In this document: positions 33,070 to 42,630 of the stretch, piece by piece
Layout of the letters: the number at the start of each line of letters is the position of its first letter
Numbering within the stretch: position 1 is the stretch's first letter
Assembly (NCBI GenBank): GCA_965224755.1
Contig: OZ245061.1
Location: 682,001-746,000 of the forward strand
DNA length: 64,000 nucleotides
Source of the DNA: Hellea sp965224755
GTDB lineage: Bacteria > Pseudomonadota > Alphaproteobacteria > Caulobacterales > Maricaulaceae
Direction of reading: 5' to 3'
The notes under the pieces: model-generated
Databases searched by the model: none
Told to the model about the DNA's origin: nothing
Seen by the model: only the letters and a program-made list of their open reading frames with translations
Position numbers and translations under genes: made by a program

Positions 33070-34446
33070 ATGCTTTCTGTGCTCGATATTTTTCGTATTG
33101 GTATTGGCCCGTCATCTTCGCATACGGTTGGGCCTATCCGTATTGCTAAGCGCTTTGGCGAGAGCTTGCGCCGCAAAGACTGCCTAGCAATAACCGCGCG
33201 GGTGGTGGTTGAGCTTCAAGGCTCTCTTGCCTTAACCGGGAACGGCCACGCGACCCCCAAAGCGGTTATCCTCGGCTTGCTCGGATTAGAGCCCGAAACG
33301 CTCGATCCGCTAACGGCGGATGCGGATGTTGCGAATGTCTATAAGCATAAGTCTCTTAGGGTTTTGGGCGAGCAAGAGATTGCTTTTGATCCCGAAACGG
33401 ATATTATTTTTGATTTTGAAACCAGTCCTGACTTACATCCCAACGGTATGAAATTATCAGCTTATGACGCGGAGGGGAAACGTCTGCGGAGCCAGACTTA
33501 TTATTCAACTGGCGGCGGGTTTATTGCTTCAAAGCGGCAAATGAAAATGCCTGTTGAAGATGATTTGATCGAGGTCGGGCCGGATGTGCCTAATAATTTT
33601 GGCTCAGCGGCGGAATTATTGGCGCTTTGCGATGCGCAGAAGAAAACCATTTGCGAAATTATCTATGCCAATGAAGATGCGATGCGGCCCCGAACGGAAA
33701 CGGATGCTGCGCTGGACCGCATAGCCCAAGTGATGATGGATTGCATTGAGCGCGGACTGAATAATGAAGGCATTCTCCCGGGCGGGCTGGACGTTGCGCG
33801 CCGCGCTCCCGGTCTGTGGCAGAAACTCCATAGCGCGCCGATGTCCAATGAACGCGAACAGCTTTTTGACTGGCTTAATGTCTATGCCATGGCGGTGAAT
33901 GAGGAAAATGCCAGCGGCGGACAGGTCGTCACGGCGCCGACCAACGGCGCGGCGGGGATTATTCCTTCTGTCCTAAAACATTATTGCGCGGGCGAGAATT
34001 GCCTGCCGCAAAATATCCGTAAACTCCTATTAACTGCGGGCGGCATCGGACTTCTTTATAAACAACGCGCCTCGATTTCGGGCGCAGAAATGGGCTGCCA
34101 AGGCGAAGTTGGCGTCGCTTGTTCTATGGCGGCGGGAGGCCTTGCGGCGGTCTGGGGCGCAAATCCGCAGCAAGTCGCCCAAGCCGCCGAAATCGGCATG
34201 GAGCACAATCTCGGCCTGACCTGCGACCCCGTGGGCGGCCTCGTGCAAATTCCCTGTATCGAGCGCAACGCTATTGGCGCGGCCAAAGCGGTCAATGCGG
34301 CCCGATTAGCTTTGCACGCTGACGGGGCGATGAAAGTCAGCCTTGATCAAGTGATTGAAACCATGCGCCAGACGGGCCTCGATATGTCCACGAAATATAA
34401 AGAGACCAGCCAAGGCGGCCTCGCAGTTAATGTGGTGGAGTGTTAG
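33070..34446 (+). CDS. sdaA: L-serine ammonia-lyase (single chain, Fe-S)
   Basis: A 458-residue iron-sulfur L-serine dehydratase that converts serine to pyruvate and ammonia. It is the one-chain form with beta domain (1-160) before alpha domain (180-455). The N-terminus LDIFRIGIGPSSSHTVGPI is diagnostic. The Cys ligands for the [4Fe-4S] cluster are in GAEMGCQGEVGVACSM and CDPVGGLVQIPCIERN. ATG 33070 matches the usual N-terminus. It stands alone and is convergent with the ABC importer operon. Confidence 0.96.
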   Translation: MLSVLDIFRIGIGPSSSHTVGPIRIAKRFGESLRRKDCLAITARVVVELQGSLALTGNGHATPKAVILGLLGLEPETLDPLTADADVANVYKHKSLRVLGEQEIAFDPETDIIFDFETSPDLHPNGMKLSAYDAEGKRLRSQTYYSTGGGFIASKRQMKMPVEDDLIEVGPDVPNNFGSAAELLALCDAQKKTICEIIYANEDAMRPRTETDAALDRIAQVMMDCIERGLNNEGILPGGLDVARRAPGLWQKLHSAPMSNEREQLFDWLNVYAMAVNEENASGGQVVTAPTNGAAGIIPSVLKHYCAGENCLPQNIRKLLLTAGGIGLLYKQRASISGAEMGCQGEVGVACSMAAGGLAAVWGANPQQVAQAAEIGMEHNLGLTCDPVGGLVQIPCIERNAIGAAKAVNAARLALHADGAMKVSLDQVIETMRQTGLDMSTKYKETSQGGLAVNVVEC

Positions 34447-34526
34447 GTTTTAGCTAAGGCTTAACTTTCCATCTTACACCTTATTCCCACATTTTGTTGC
34501 CGTTGTTCTTTTTCCAAGTCTTTTAA

Positions 34527-34554
34527 ATATATGAGTGAGTGCTCACTTATATAT
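34527..34554. promoter_or_regulatory. 28-base dyad with TetR-operator look
   Basis: TATATGAGTGAG (34528-34539), centre TG, CTCACTTATATA (34542-34553): 11 of 12 positions pair, plus one more base on each side. The AGTGAG/CTCACT core is like TetR-family operators. It lies between two gene ends (sdaA and the ABC ATPase) with no regulator or start nearby. It lacks the GC-rich stem and T-run of a terminator. Confidence 0.5.
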
Positions 34555-34607
34555 ACCTGCTATTGCTCTTATGGGAGGGCAAATAAATCGTACAAGTATG
34601 GTGGTAA

Positions 34608-35360
34608 TTAATTAGATAATTCCAGCACTTTAAAGCCGCCTTTGGGGGCTTTGATACCGAAAACATCTTTCAAAACTTTAGCGGTTAAAGCGGTTTTGGG
34701 CGGGCCGTTGGCGACGATTTTCCCATGCTGCATCACCCAGACATGGCTTGCAAATTGCGCTGCTAGTGGCAGGTCATGCAATGCCGCGATAACCGTTTTG
34801 CCCGAGGCCGCTTCGGCTTTCAATATTTCCATCATGGTGAGTTGGTAAAATGGGTCAAGCGCCGCGATGGGTTCATCTGCGAGAAGGACAGGCGCCCCAA
34901 CCGCTAAGGCCCGGGCCAGCAAAACCCGCGCCCGTTCCCCGCCCGAGAGACTATCGAAACGGCGTGATGTGAATTGCGTTGATTGCGTGCGGGCGAGGGC
35001 GGAAGTAATAGCCGCTTCGCCGTCTACGCTGATCTTGCCTAAGGCCCCGCGATAAGGCGCGCGGCCCAAACGCACAACATCATTGACGGTCATGGCGGAA
35101 GCCGTCTCGCGCAATTGCGCGAGGTAAGCGATGTTGCGTGCGCGGGTTTTCAGCTTAAGGGTTGAGAGGTCTTGATCGAGCATTGTGATATGCCCCGACG
35201 AGAGCGAAATGATCCCCGTTAGCGTTTTCAAAAGCGTTGATTTGCCGCTGCCATTGGGGCCGAGCAGAGCGATGAAGTCTCCCGTCTCTGCCTTAGCGCT
35301 AACGCTGCGTAAAACATCGCGCGCACCATATCCAGCCGATAAATTGTTAAAGCTAATCAT
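34608..35360 (-). CDS. ABC importer ATPase, BtuD/FecE/HmuV type
   Basis: A 250-residue ATPase subunit for uptake of vitamin B12, heme or Fe-siderophores. Motifs: Walker A GPNGSGKS near 34, Q-loop IAYLAQLR, signature LSGGERARVLLARAL near 137, Walker B VLLADEPIAALD, switch His in ALHDLP. Its start overlaps the permease stop by 4 bases (ATGA). It is the last gene of the operon fhs(?)-binding protein-permease-ATPase. Substrate is not readable from this subunit. Confidence 0.92.
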   Translation of the reverse strand: MISFNNLSAGYGARDVLRSVSAKAETGDFIALLGPNGSGKSTLLKTLTGIISLSSGHITMLDQDLSTLKLKTRARNIAYLAQLRETASAMTVNDVVRLGRAPYRGALGKISVDGEAAITSALARTQSTQFTSRRFDSLSGGERARVLLARALAVGAPVLLADEPIAALDPFYQLTMMEILKAEAASGKTVIAALHDLPLAAQFASHVWVMQHGKIVANGPPKTALTAKVLKDVFGIKAPKGGFKVLELSN

Positions 35361-36319
35361 GTCCGGGCTTCCTTCACAGCGAGATAAAGGAAGAAGGGGA
35401 CGCCGATAAGCGAGGTTAGAATGCCGAGATAAAGCTGGGTGCCGGGGCCGGAAAGCGCTTTGGTGATCACATCGGCAAAGACGAGGAAGGTTGCCCCGCC
35501 CAGCGCAGATAAAGGAATTAATTTCGCGGGATCAGAGCCGAATATCAGGCGAATGATATGAGGTACGAAAAGACCGATAAACCCGATAGCGCCGGCGATG
35601 GCCACGCCGCTGCCCACGCAAAGGGCTGTGCCCGTAATGAGCAGTGCGCGGGTTTTGGGCAGCGAAACACCGAGGCTGATAGCGGTCTCTTCGCCAAGGC
35701 TAAGATTGTGCAAATCCGGGCCGATAAAGAGCAGGAGCAAAAGACCGATAAAGGTGAGCGGGGCGCAGATTAAAAGCCCGCTAAGTTCGGCATTTTTTAA
35801 TGACCCCATCAGCCAATAAACGATCTCCGACAGCGCCCATGGGTTAGGCGCCATATTCATAATCAGTCCCGTAAGCGCTGTGGCTAAAGCGCCGACGCCG
35901 ACGCCGGCTAGGATAAGCGTTGAAGCCCCTTTGCGCGGGCCCGCCAGTGTTAGGATGAGCACGGCTCCTAATACAGTTCCGGCTAGGGCGGCGAGCGGCA
36001 CCCATGCGCTAAAGCCGAAATAAAGTGCGGTCACGGCCCCAAGCGCGGCGCAGGCTGAGAAGCCTAAAATACCCGGCGCGGCAAGCGGGTTGCGGGTATA
36101 GCCTTGCAGAGCGGCGCCCGAGGCCCCGAGGCCTGCACCGATGACGGCCCCTAGCAAGGCACGCGGCAGGCGAAGCTGTTGTATAATGGTGATTTCAAGG
36201 TCATCGCCTTGGCCTAATAAAGCCTGTAATGCGCTGGCAGGAGAAATATCTGCGGCACCAAAAAACAGCGAGAGGATAAGGACGGCGATTAACGCAATTA
36301 CCAAGCCGATAATTTTCAT
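35357..36319 (-). CDS. ABC importer permease, FecCD/BtuC family
   Basis: A 320-residue permease with about ten membrane helices, type II importer. Family blocks are RLPRALLGAVIGAGLGASGAALQ followed by GYTRNPLAAPGILG (residues 50-85) and the coupling-loop region GAIGFIGLFVPHIIRLIFG near 240. It forms the membrane dimer for the neighbouring ATPase. It overlaps both neighbours by 4 bases. Confidence 0.93.
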   Translation of the reverse strand: MKIIGLVIALIAVLILSLFFGAADISPASALQALLGQGDDLEITIIQQLRLPRALLGAVIGAGLGASGAALQGYTRNPLAAPGILGFSACAALGAVTALYFGFSAWVPLAALAGTVLGAVLILTLAGPRKGASTLILAGVGVGALATALTGLIMNMAPNPWALSEIVYWLMGSLKNAELSGLLICAPLTFIGLLLLLFIGPDLHNLSLGEETAISLGVSLPKTRALLITGTALCVGSGVAIAGAIGFIGLFVPHIIRLIFGSDPAKLIPLSALGGATFLVFADVITKALSGPGTQLYLGILTSLIGVPFFLYLAVKEART

Positions 36320-37140
36320 GGCAATTCATCCATAGCGTTGGCGATTAATTCAGCCGCTTCAAGCAGGCCCGGCCCCGCACAAGGCCATAACGCCCCGTCT
36401 ATATCCACGCGGGGATGGGCGGCAATAAACTCGCGGATGATTTTATGCCGCGCGCCATTAGCCTGAACCGATTCATAACCATCGGTAAAAAAACTGGTGA
36501 TAATCAAATCGGGCTTAAGCGAGATAATGATTTCAGGGTCGGGGGTTATCCATCCCGATGTCGTGACGATATTCTCTCCGCCCGCAGCGGCAATTGCGGC
36601 ATCAACAAATGTGCCAGCTCCCGCAGACCCGCCCGCGCGGGAGAGATAAAGGACTTTGGGCTTTGGGCTGCGGGTCTTGCCGCGCAATCGCAGCTTATCA
36701 AGCCGCTCTTGCCAGACTGCAAGCGCCGTATTATTTTGGCCTAACGCCGCTGTTAAAAGCGCCGCATTTTCAATCGTAGTCTCAAAGCTCTCGCCCCATT
36801 TCAAAGAGAGAGATGTCTTGCCCAGCCTATCCGCAATAGCGCCTTCACCGGTGCCAAAGAGAATAAAGTCAGCTTTGTTGGCGGCGATAATTTCAGCTTC
36901 ATCCCAAATTTGCGGCAAGTCCTTTTGTGTGTTGTTAGCGCGCGAGAGCGGACTACGCGATTGCCAAGACAGCGCGGTAATATGCCCGGGCGTAAAAGCT
37001 TGTAAATAACCATCCCCGCAAAGCGAGGTACTGGCGATGGTGGGCGCGTCAGCAGCCTGAGCCGCGGGCGGCGCGGCCACAGACGCAAAACTTACCCATC
37101 CGGCCAGTATCAACCCGCCTATAGTTCTTATAATTCTCAT
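36316..37140 (-). CDS. Periplasmic binding protein of BtuCDF/FecBCDE-type importer
   Basis: A 274-residue secreted solute-binding protein. Signal peptide: MRIIRTIGGLILAGWVSFASV, cleavage near AQA-AD. Two lobes are joined by a long helix (about 135-155), the class III type. PDPEIIISLKPDLIITSFF is the typical last strand-helix of the N-lobe/C-lobe hinge. It is short for the family and lacks clear B12 (BtuF) marker residues, so heme, siderophore or cobalamin cannot be chosen. No B12 riboswitch was seen in the 56 bases before it. The upstream neighbour is fhs. Confidence 0.85.
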   Translation of the reverse strand: MRIIRTIGGLILAGWVSFASVAAPPAAQAADAPTIASTSLCGDGYLQAFTPGHITALSWQSRSPLSRANNTQKDLPQIWDEAEIIAANKADFILFGTGEGAIADRLGKTSLSLKWGESFETTIENAALLTAALGQNNTALAVWQERLDKLRLRGKTRSPKPKVLYLSRAGGSAGAGTFVDAAIAAAGGENIVTTSGWITPDPEIIISLKPDLIITSFFTDGYESVQANGARHKIIREFIAAHPRVDIDGALWPCAGPGLLEAAELIANAMDELP

Positions 37141-37196
37141 AATCCCATCATGGCTGCATAAAGATTTATAGCGGCAAGTTTAAGCGGCTTTGCGGC

Positions 37197-38897
37197 TTAC
37201 GCCAAGCCAACAATTTGACCGTCTTGATCCAGCCCGATATCCAATGCGGCAGGACGCCGCGGTAGTCCCGGCATCCGCATAATCGTACCGCAAACCGCGA
37301 CGACAAATCCCGCGCCCGCATTGAGCGTTGCTTCGCGCACTTCAACGATATGGCCGCTGGGAGCTCCTAGTCTTTTCGGATCGGTTGAGAAACTGGACTG
37401 CGTCTTAGCAATACAGATGGGTAAATGCCCAAATCCCATTTTTTCAATCTCGCGGAAGGCCTTTTTTGCCGCTGCGCTAAGTATAATCGTCTCAGCGCGG
37501 TAAATGCCTCGCGCAACTTTCTCAACTTTGAGTGCGAGCTTATCGCTATCATCATATGTGAGGCTCAAGCGCGGCTTTGGCTTGCTCAATTCCGCCTTGA
37601 CCGCGTGGGCTAAATCTTCTGCTCCCTTACCGCCCTCAGCCCAATGGCGGGCCACAAGCATTTGAACATTTTCTGTATCGCACAGTTCTTTAATGACATC
37701 TATTTCTGCCTGCGTGTCATGGACAAAATGATTAAGCGCGACAATGGGATTTAAGCCGAATTTTTTTAAATTTTGAATATGGCGTTCGAGGTTAACACAG
37801 CCGTCTCGAACGGCTTTGACATTTGCCGGGCTAAGAGTGTTCTTGGGCACGCCGCCTTGCATTTTCATCGCGCGAATGGTGCAAACTAGGACAATGACGT
37901 CAGGCCGCAAGCCCGATTGACGGCATTTAATGTTAAGGAATTTTTCAGCCCCCAAATCAGCCCCAAAGCCAGCTTCGGTAACAACAACATCCGCTATTTT
38001 CAACGCGGCCTGTGTGGCAATAACGGAATTACATCCATGGGCGATATTGGCAAAAGGGCCGCCATGGATAAAGACTATATTGTGTTCGATGGATTGAACA
38101 AGATTTGGCTGCAGCGCCTCTTTTAGTAAAACAGTCGCCGCGCCATCCGCGCCGATATCTCGCACAGTGACAGGTTTTTTCTTATAGGTTCTGGCAAGAA
38201 TGATATTCCCGATACGATTTTGTAGATCCTTCAAATTCGTAGCCAAACAAAAGACGGCCATAATCTCGGAGGCAACAGTAATGTCGAAACCGTCTTCTCG
38301 GACAATGCCCTGCGCAGGGCCGCCAAGTCCGATGACAATATTGCGCAGAGCCCGATCATTCATATCCACCACACGCCGCCACGAAATTCTGCGTGGGTCA
38401 ATATCGAGTTCATTGCCCCATTGCAGATGATTATCCAGCATTGCGGAAATCAAGCTATGGGCAGATGTAATGGCATGAAAATCACCGTTAAAGTGAAGAT
38501 TGATATCTTCCATCGGCAAGACTTGTGCCCGCCCGCCGCCCGCTGCGCCGCCCTTCATGCCAAAACAAGGGCCTAGGGAAGGTTCGCGAAGACATAAAGC
38601 GGATTTCACGCCAATCCGGTTTAACCCATCATTTAGCCCGACCGATGTCGTCGTCTTGCCTTCACCGGCAGGGGTGGGCGTCACCGCTGTCACCAGAACC
38701 AATTTGCCGTCAGGCTTGTCTTTTAGGCTCTCGATGTACTCCAGCGATATTTTAGCTTTATAATGACCGTAAGGCACAAGGGCCTTGGCCGGAATAGCAA
38801 GTTTTTCTTTTGCTAACGCCGCAAGCGGCTGCATCTTGGCCGCGCGGGCAATTTCGATATCCGGCGCGCCGGGCGGCGGTAATTTTTGTTGTGTCAT
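37197..38897 (-). CDS. fhs: Formate--tetrahydrofolate ligase
   Basis: A 566-residue enzyme that makes 10-formyl-THF from formate, THF and ATP. The P-loop TPTPAGEGKTTTSVGL near 70, the substrate loop LREPSLGPCFGMKGGAAGGG, and FHAITSAHSLISAMLDNH are all signature sequences. Length equals the family norm (about 555-560). It lies 56 bases before the importer genes and may be their first gene. It supports one-carbon metabolism along with the nearby serine dehydratase. Confidence 0.97.
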   Translation of the reverse strand: MTQQKLPPPGAPDIEIARAAKMQPLAALAKEKLAIPAKALVPYGHYKAKISLEYIESLKDKPDGKLVLVTAVTPTPAGEGKTTTSVGLNDGLNRIGVKSALCLREPSLGPCFGMKGGAAGGGRAQVLPMEDINLHFNGDFHAITSAHSLISAMLDNHLQWGNELDIDPRRISWRRVVDMNDRALRNIVIGLGGPAQGIVREDGFDITVASEIMAVFCLATNLKDLQNRIGNIILARTYKKKPVTVRDIGADGAATVLLKEALQPNLVQSIEHNIVFIHGGPFANIAHGCNSVIATQAALKIADVVVTEAGFGADLGAEKFLNIKCRQSGLRPDVIVLVCTIRAMKMQGGVPKNTLSPANVKAVRDGCVNLERHIQNLKKFGLNPIVALNHFVHDTQAEIDVIKELCDTENVQMLVARHWAEGGKGAEDLAHAVKAELSKPKPRLSLTYDDSDKLALKVEKVARGIYRAETIILSAAAKKAFREIEKMGFGHLPICIAKTQSSFSTDPKRLGAPSGHIVEVREATLNAGAGFVVAVCGTIMRMPGLPRRPAALDIGLDQDGQIVGLA

Positions 38898-39158
38898 ATT
38901 TTTAATACGGCCTTGTTGTTCCTCAAAATTCGTCAGTCCTGCTTAGCTATTACTTTGGCGTGTTAAATCGTTTTATAAAGCCGTCTATAGCGCGGCCGCC
39001 TTGGCGGGCAAAGCCTGAAATATTATCTTGTCAAAACTTTTCACCGGCCGCATTTTCTCGCCTATAAGCTTTAATATTTATAATTGTCGTAGTAGAGACG
39101 ATTGCAAGAAACTTACATGAAGCCAATGAGTAAAATTTAATCAAAGGACTGAAGCCTA

Positions 39159-41108
39159 ATGAGTGATGCGCCTAAAACTTACCCCGTCCCTGCTGATTTT
39201 GCCGCCAAAGCTAACCTGACGCCTGAAAAATATGCGGATCTCTATGCGGAGTCGATTGCTGATCCGATTAAGTTTTGGGGTGAGCAGGGTAAGCGGCTTG
39301 ATTGGATGCAGGATTACACCACCGTCAAAGACGTGAGTTGGGATAAGGCTGATTTACATGTGCGCTGGTATAGTGATGGGGTTTTGAATGTTGCCGAGAA
39401 TTGCCTCGACCGGCATCTCGAAACGCGCGGCGATAAGGCGGCGATTATTTGGGAAGGCGATGATCCGTCCGAGTCCAAGACGCTGACTTACCGTGAGCTC
39501 CACCGCGAAGTTTGCCGCTTCGCCAATGTCATGAAAACGCTTGGCGTTAAAAAAGGTGACCGCGTTACGATTTATATGCCGATGATTTTGGAAGCGGCTT
39601 ACGCTATGCTGGCTTGCGCTCGGATTGGCGCGGTGCATTCTATCGTCTTTGGCGGGTTCTCCCCGGACGCGCTGGCCGGGCGAATTACGGATTGCGACAG
39701 CACATTTGTGATTACGGCAGATGAAGGGCTGCGCGGGTCAAAGAAAGTCCCTCTGAAAGCGAATTGCGACGCCGCTTGCGAGATCGCGGGCAGTGTTAAA
39801 ACCGTGCTGACCGTCAGGCGCACGGGCGGCGCAGTGAGCATGGCTGAGGGCCGCGATGTCTGGCTGGATGAGGCGCTGGAAGGCGTGTCTGATGAATGCC
39901 CGTGTGAGCCGATGAACGCCGAAGATCCGCTTTTCATTCTCTATACTAGCGGCTCAACCGGCAAACCCAAAGGCGTGCTCCATACTACGGGCGGCTATCT
40001 TGTCTGGGTGTCTATGACCCACGACTATGTTTTCGACCTGAAAGAAGAGGATGTCTATTGGTGCTCCGCTGATGTTGGCTGGGTTACGGGGCATAGCTAT
40101 ATTGTTTACGGCCCGCTTGCCAACGGGGCGACGACGGTTATGTTTGAGGGCGTGCCAACCTACCCTGATGCTTCCCGTTTCTGGCAGGTTTGCGACAAGC
40201 ATAATATCAGTATTTTCTATACCGCGCCGACGGCTATCCGCGCCCTCATGCGCGAAGGGGACGGACCGGTCAACGCGACCTCGCGCAGCAGCCTGCGCCT
40301 ACTTGGAACTGTCGGTGAGCCGATCAATCCTGAAGCTTGGGAATGGTATTTCCACGTCGTCGGCGAGGGCCGCTGTCCGATTGTTGATACATGGTGGCAG
40401 ACAGAGACAGGCGGGGCGATGATTGTGCCGCTCCCCGGCGCGACCGAGATGAAACCGGGCGCGGGCAGCCATCCGTTTTTCGGGATTGTGCCTGCGCTTG
40501 TCGATGCCGAAGGTAATGAGCTGGAGGGTGAGGCGGAAGGCAATCTGATTATCAAAGACAGTTGGCCCGGCCAAATGCGCACGGTTTACGGCGATCATAA
40601 ACGTTTTGCCGAGACTTATTTCTTCGCCTATCCCGGAAATTATTTCACGGGCGATGGCTGCAAACGCGATGCAGACGGGTTTTACTGGATCACGGGCCGC
40701 GTCGATGACGTCATCAATGTTTCCGGTCACCGGATGGGCACGGCAGAAGTTGAAAGCGCGCTTGTCTCCCATAGCACCGTCGCCGAAGCCGCGGTTGTCG
40801 GCTATCCGCATGATATTAAAGGGCAGGGGATTTATGCCTATGTCACTCCGCTGGCGGGGACGGAGGTTTCAGACGATCTGCGCAAAGACCTTGTGCGGCA
40901 TGTGCGCGCCGAAATCGGCCCCATTGCTGCGCCCGACCTGATCCAATTTGCGCCGGGCCTGCCCAAAACCCGCTCCGGTAAAATCATGCGCCGAATCCTG
41001 CGTAAAATCGCTGAGGATAGCTTTGACAACCTCGGAGATACGTCAACTCTGGCAGAACCGGAAGTGGTCGCTGACCTTATAGAAAACAGGCAGAACCGCA
41101 CTTCATAG
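39159..41108 (+). CDS. acs: Acetyl-CoA synthetase
   Basis: A 649-residue AMP-forming acetate:CoA ligase. ANL motifs: P-loop LYTSGSTGKPKGVLHTT near 260, A5 WWQTETGGAMI near 410, A8 hinge near 520 and the acetylatable Lys in PKTRSGKIMRRILRKIA near 610, whose modification by Pat-type acetylases normally switches the enzyme off. ATG 39159 has AAAGGA 9-14 bases upstream. The 260-base leader (38898-39158) probably carries its promoter, e.g. TTGTCAA (39028-39034) with TATAAG further on. Convergent with a GT2 gene two bases later. Confidence 0.97.
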   Translation: MSDAPKTYPVPADFAAKANLTPEKYADLYAESIADPIKFWGEQGKRLDWMQDYTTVKDVSWDKADLHVRWYSDGVLNVAENCLDRHLETRGDKAAIIWEGDDPSESKTLTYRELHREVCRFANVMKTLGVKKGDRVTIYMPMILEAAYAMLACARIGAVHSIVFGGFSPDALAGRITDCDSTFVITADEGLRGSKKVPLKANCDAACEIAGSVKTVLTVRRTGGAVSMAEGRDVWLDEALEGVSDECPCEPMNAEDPLFILYTSGSTGKPKGVLHTTGGYLVWVSMTHDYVFDLKEEDVYWCSADVGWVTGHSYIVYGPLANGATTVMFEGVPTYPDASRFWQVCDKHNISIFYTAPTAIRALMREGDGPVNATSRSSLRLLGTVGEPINPEAWEWYFHVVGEGRCPIVDTWWQTETGGAMIVPLPGATEMKPGAGSHPFFGIVPALVDAEGNELEGEAEGNLIIKDSWPGQMRTVYGDHKRFAETYFFAYPGNYFTGDGCKRDADGFYWITGRVDDVINVSGHRMGTAEVESALVSHSTVAEAAVVGYPHDIKGQGIYAYVTPLAGTEVSDDLRKDLVRHVRAEIGPIAAPDLIQFAPGLPKTRSGKIMRRILRKIAEDSFDNLGDTSTLAEPEVVADLIENRQNRTS

Positions 41109-41110
41109 GT

Positions 41111-41950
41111 TCAACGCCGCCAGAATATCAAACGGCGTTTCAGGCTTTTCAAGGTTCGGGTTAGATAGGACAAATCTTCAATGGTTTGGCGGTTTTGCAC
41201 ATTCATCAGATGGCCCAGGCCGGGGCGGCCCATCTTAATATCCTCACGCAGATAATGATTGAGTAGGCGGATGCGGGCCGCGTCATGTACGGTCTTAGCA
41301 GACTGAGCATAAGCATCGTTTGTATCGCCGCGCAGATATTGATAGGCCAGAGCCTCTTTGACAAGGGTAAAATCTCCTTCGAGCATGAGGCGGAGCCATA
41401 AGTCCCAATCTTCCAGTGCATTGAGGCTCAGCGTCATTCCGCCCGCATTGAGAGCAGCCTCGCGGCGGAATAATGTCGAAATTGTCAGGAGCGTATTGGC
41501 AAAGGCCAAATCATTGAGCGTTGGCGGCAGGTCGGGAATATGGGTATCGCGCTGCCCGGTGGGTTTGAAATCCTTATCCGCATTCGCCTCGTAAATGGTT
41601 TCGTAACCACAAATAGCGCCAATACAATCGGGTGCCATATCAAGAGCTTTACTAAGTTTTCCCAAGGCTTCCATTTTCAAACTGTCATCATCATCATGAA
41701 ACAGCACATAGTCGCCTTTGGCTTCACGCAGGCCGCGATCTGCCGCGCCCGCGCGCCCCAAATTTTCCGGTAGATTAATGGTACGAGCGTTTAATAGGGT
41801 CTCGATTAGAGGAGGGGCTCCGCCATCATTGACGATCAAAAGCTCAAAATCCTTAAAACTCTGTGCTTCCAGTCCCTTGATAGTGCGGGCCAATAGGCGC
41901 GGGCGGTTGCAGGTACGTGTAATGACAGATATTTTAGGTGCCGCGCTCAC
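41111..41950 (-). CDS. Family 2 glycosyltransferase
   Basis: A 279-residue GT-A glycosyltransferase: SVITRTCNRPRLLARTIKGL at the nucleotide-binding N-terminus, LLIVNDGG, and the metal-binding DxD as FHDDDDSLKME near 90. LNALEDWDLWLRLMLEGDF is the acceptor-side ED motif. No membrane segment. It is the last gene of the minus-strand nonulosonate operon and overlaps legF by 4 bases, so it probably adds a sugar to the legionaminate-containing glycan. Confidence 0.88.
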   Translation of the reverse strand: MSAAPKISVITRTCNRPRLLARTIKGLEAQSFKDFELLIVNDGGAPPLIETLLNARTINLPENLGRAGAADRGLREAKGDYVLFHDDDDSLKMEALGKLSKALDMAPDCIGAICGYETIYEANADKDFKPTGQRDTHIPDLPPTLNDLAFANTLLTISTLFRREAALNAGGMTLSLNALEDWDLWLRLMLEGDFTLVKEALAYQYLRGDTNDAYAQSAKTVHDAARIRLLNHYLREDIKMGRPGLGHLMNVQNRQTIEDLSYLTRTLKSLKRRLIFWRR

Positions 41951-42630
41951 GGATTATTTGCCTTATAGATCGCGGTAGCCAAGTCCAGATCAAGCTGGGT
42001 ATCAATATCGACTGAGCGCTCTTGAGGCATGATCACCATTTTGGCGCGCCCCGGTAAAAAACTTAGGGTTTCATCGGCAAGGAACAGATCGGTTTTGGCG
42101 ACATAAGCCGCTCCATTCAAGGCATAGCTTGTCGGCAATGCTTGACGGGTTTGCCAAGGGTTGGAGCCTTTGATGAAGGGCACAGGGCCGTTTTCAGTAT
42201 TGAGCCATGCTGAATAGGGGCTGGTTTTGGATTCCACAAAGGTTGCCGCTGAATCATAGCCTTCATCCATGACCGCTGTGAGGCACGATGTGATATCACC
42301 CGTGGTCCGGAGCGGCGATGTGGGTTGCAATAAAATCATAATTTCAGGTTTTTTACCCATCCGGCCCATATGGTAGCGCAAAGCATCTTTAGGATGGGAT
42401 ATGCCTGTTGCGAGGTCATCGGGACGGCCTAGCACCTCACAGCCATGCGCGTGCGCGCATGCCGCAATATCCGCGCCATTGGTCGAGACATAAATATTGG
42501 TAATCGCGGCACAACCCCGCGCCGCGTCAATGCTCCAATGCAGGAGCGGTTTACCCATGAAATCGATAATATTTTTACCGGGCAGGCCCCGACTATCAGC
42601 CCGGGCAAGGATGAAAGCGGCAACCTGCAT
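41947..42630 (-). CDS. legF: CMP-nonulosonate cytidylyltransferase (LegF/NeuA type)
   Basis: A 227-residue acylneuraminate cytidylyltransferase that activates a nonulosonic acid with CTP to the CMP-sugar. The N-terminal nucleotide motif ILARADSRGLPGKNIIDFMG, LLQPTSPLRTTGDI and the terminal DIDTQLDLDLA are typical. Choice of legionaminic acid rather than sialic acid rests on the neighbouring PtmE/LegB/LegC genes. Its ATG overlaps the legC stop by one base. Confidence 0.88.
   Translation of the reverse strand: MQVAAFILARADSRGLPGKNIIDFMGKPLLHWSIDAARGCAAITNIYVSTNGADIAACAHAHGCEVLGRPDDLATGISHPKDALRYHMGRMGKKPEIMILLQPTSPLRTTGDITSCLTAVMDEGYDSAATFVESKTSPYSAWLNTENGPVPFIKGSNPWQTRQALPTSYALNGAAYVAKTDLFLADETLSFLPGRAKMVIMPQERSVDIDTQLDLDLATAIYKANNP

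Noticed and set aside
32853..33149. 98-residue plus-strand open frame before sdaA
   Set aside because: It overlaps the sdaA start by 80 bases, has a Cys/Tyr/Trp-rich end and no family resemblance; the opposite strand is also open there.
34527..34554. Rho-independent terminator for sdaA
   Set aside because: The stem is AT-rich, the loop is only 2 bases and no T-run follows.
37141..37196. Cobalamin riboswitch before the BtuCDF/FecBCDE-like operon
   Set aside because: Only 56 bases are available and no B12-box-like sequence was seen.
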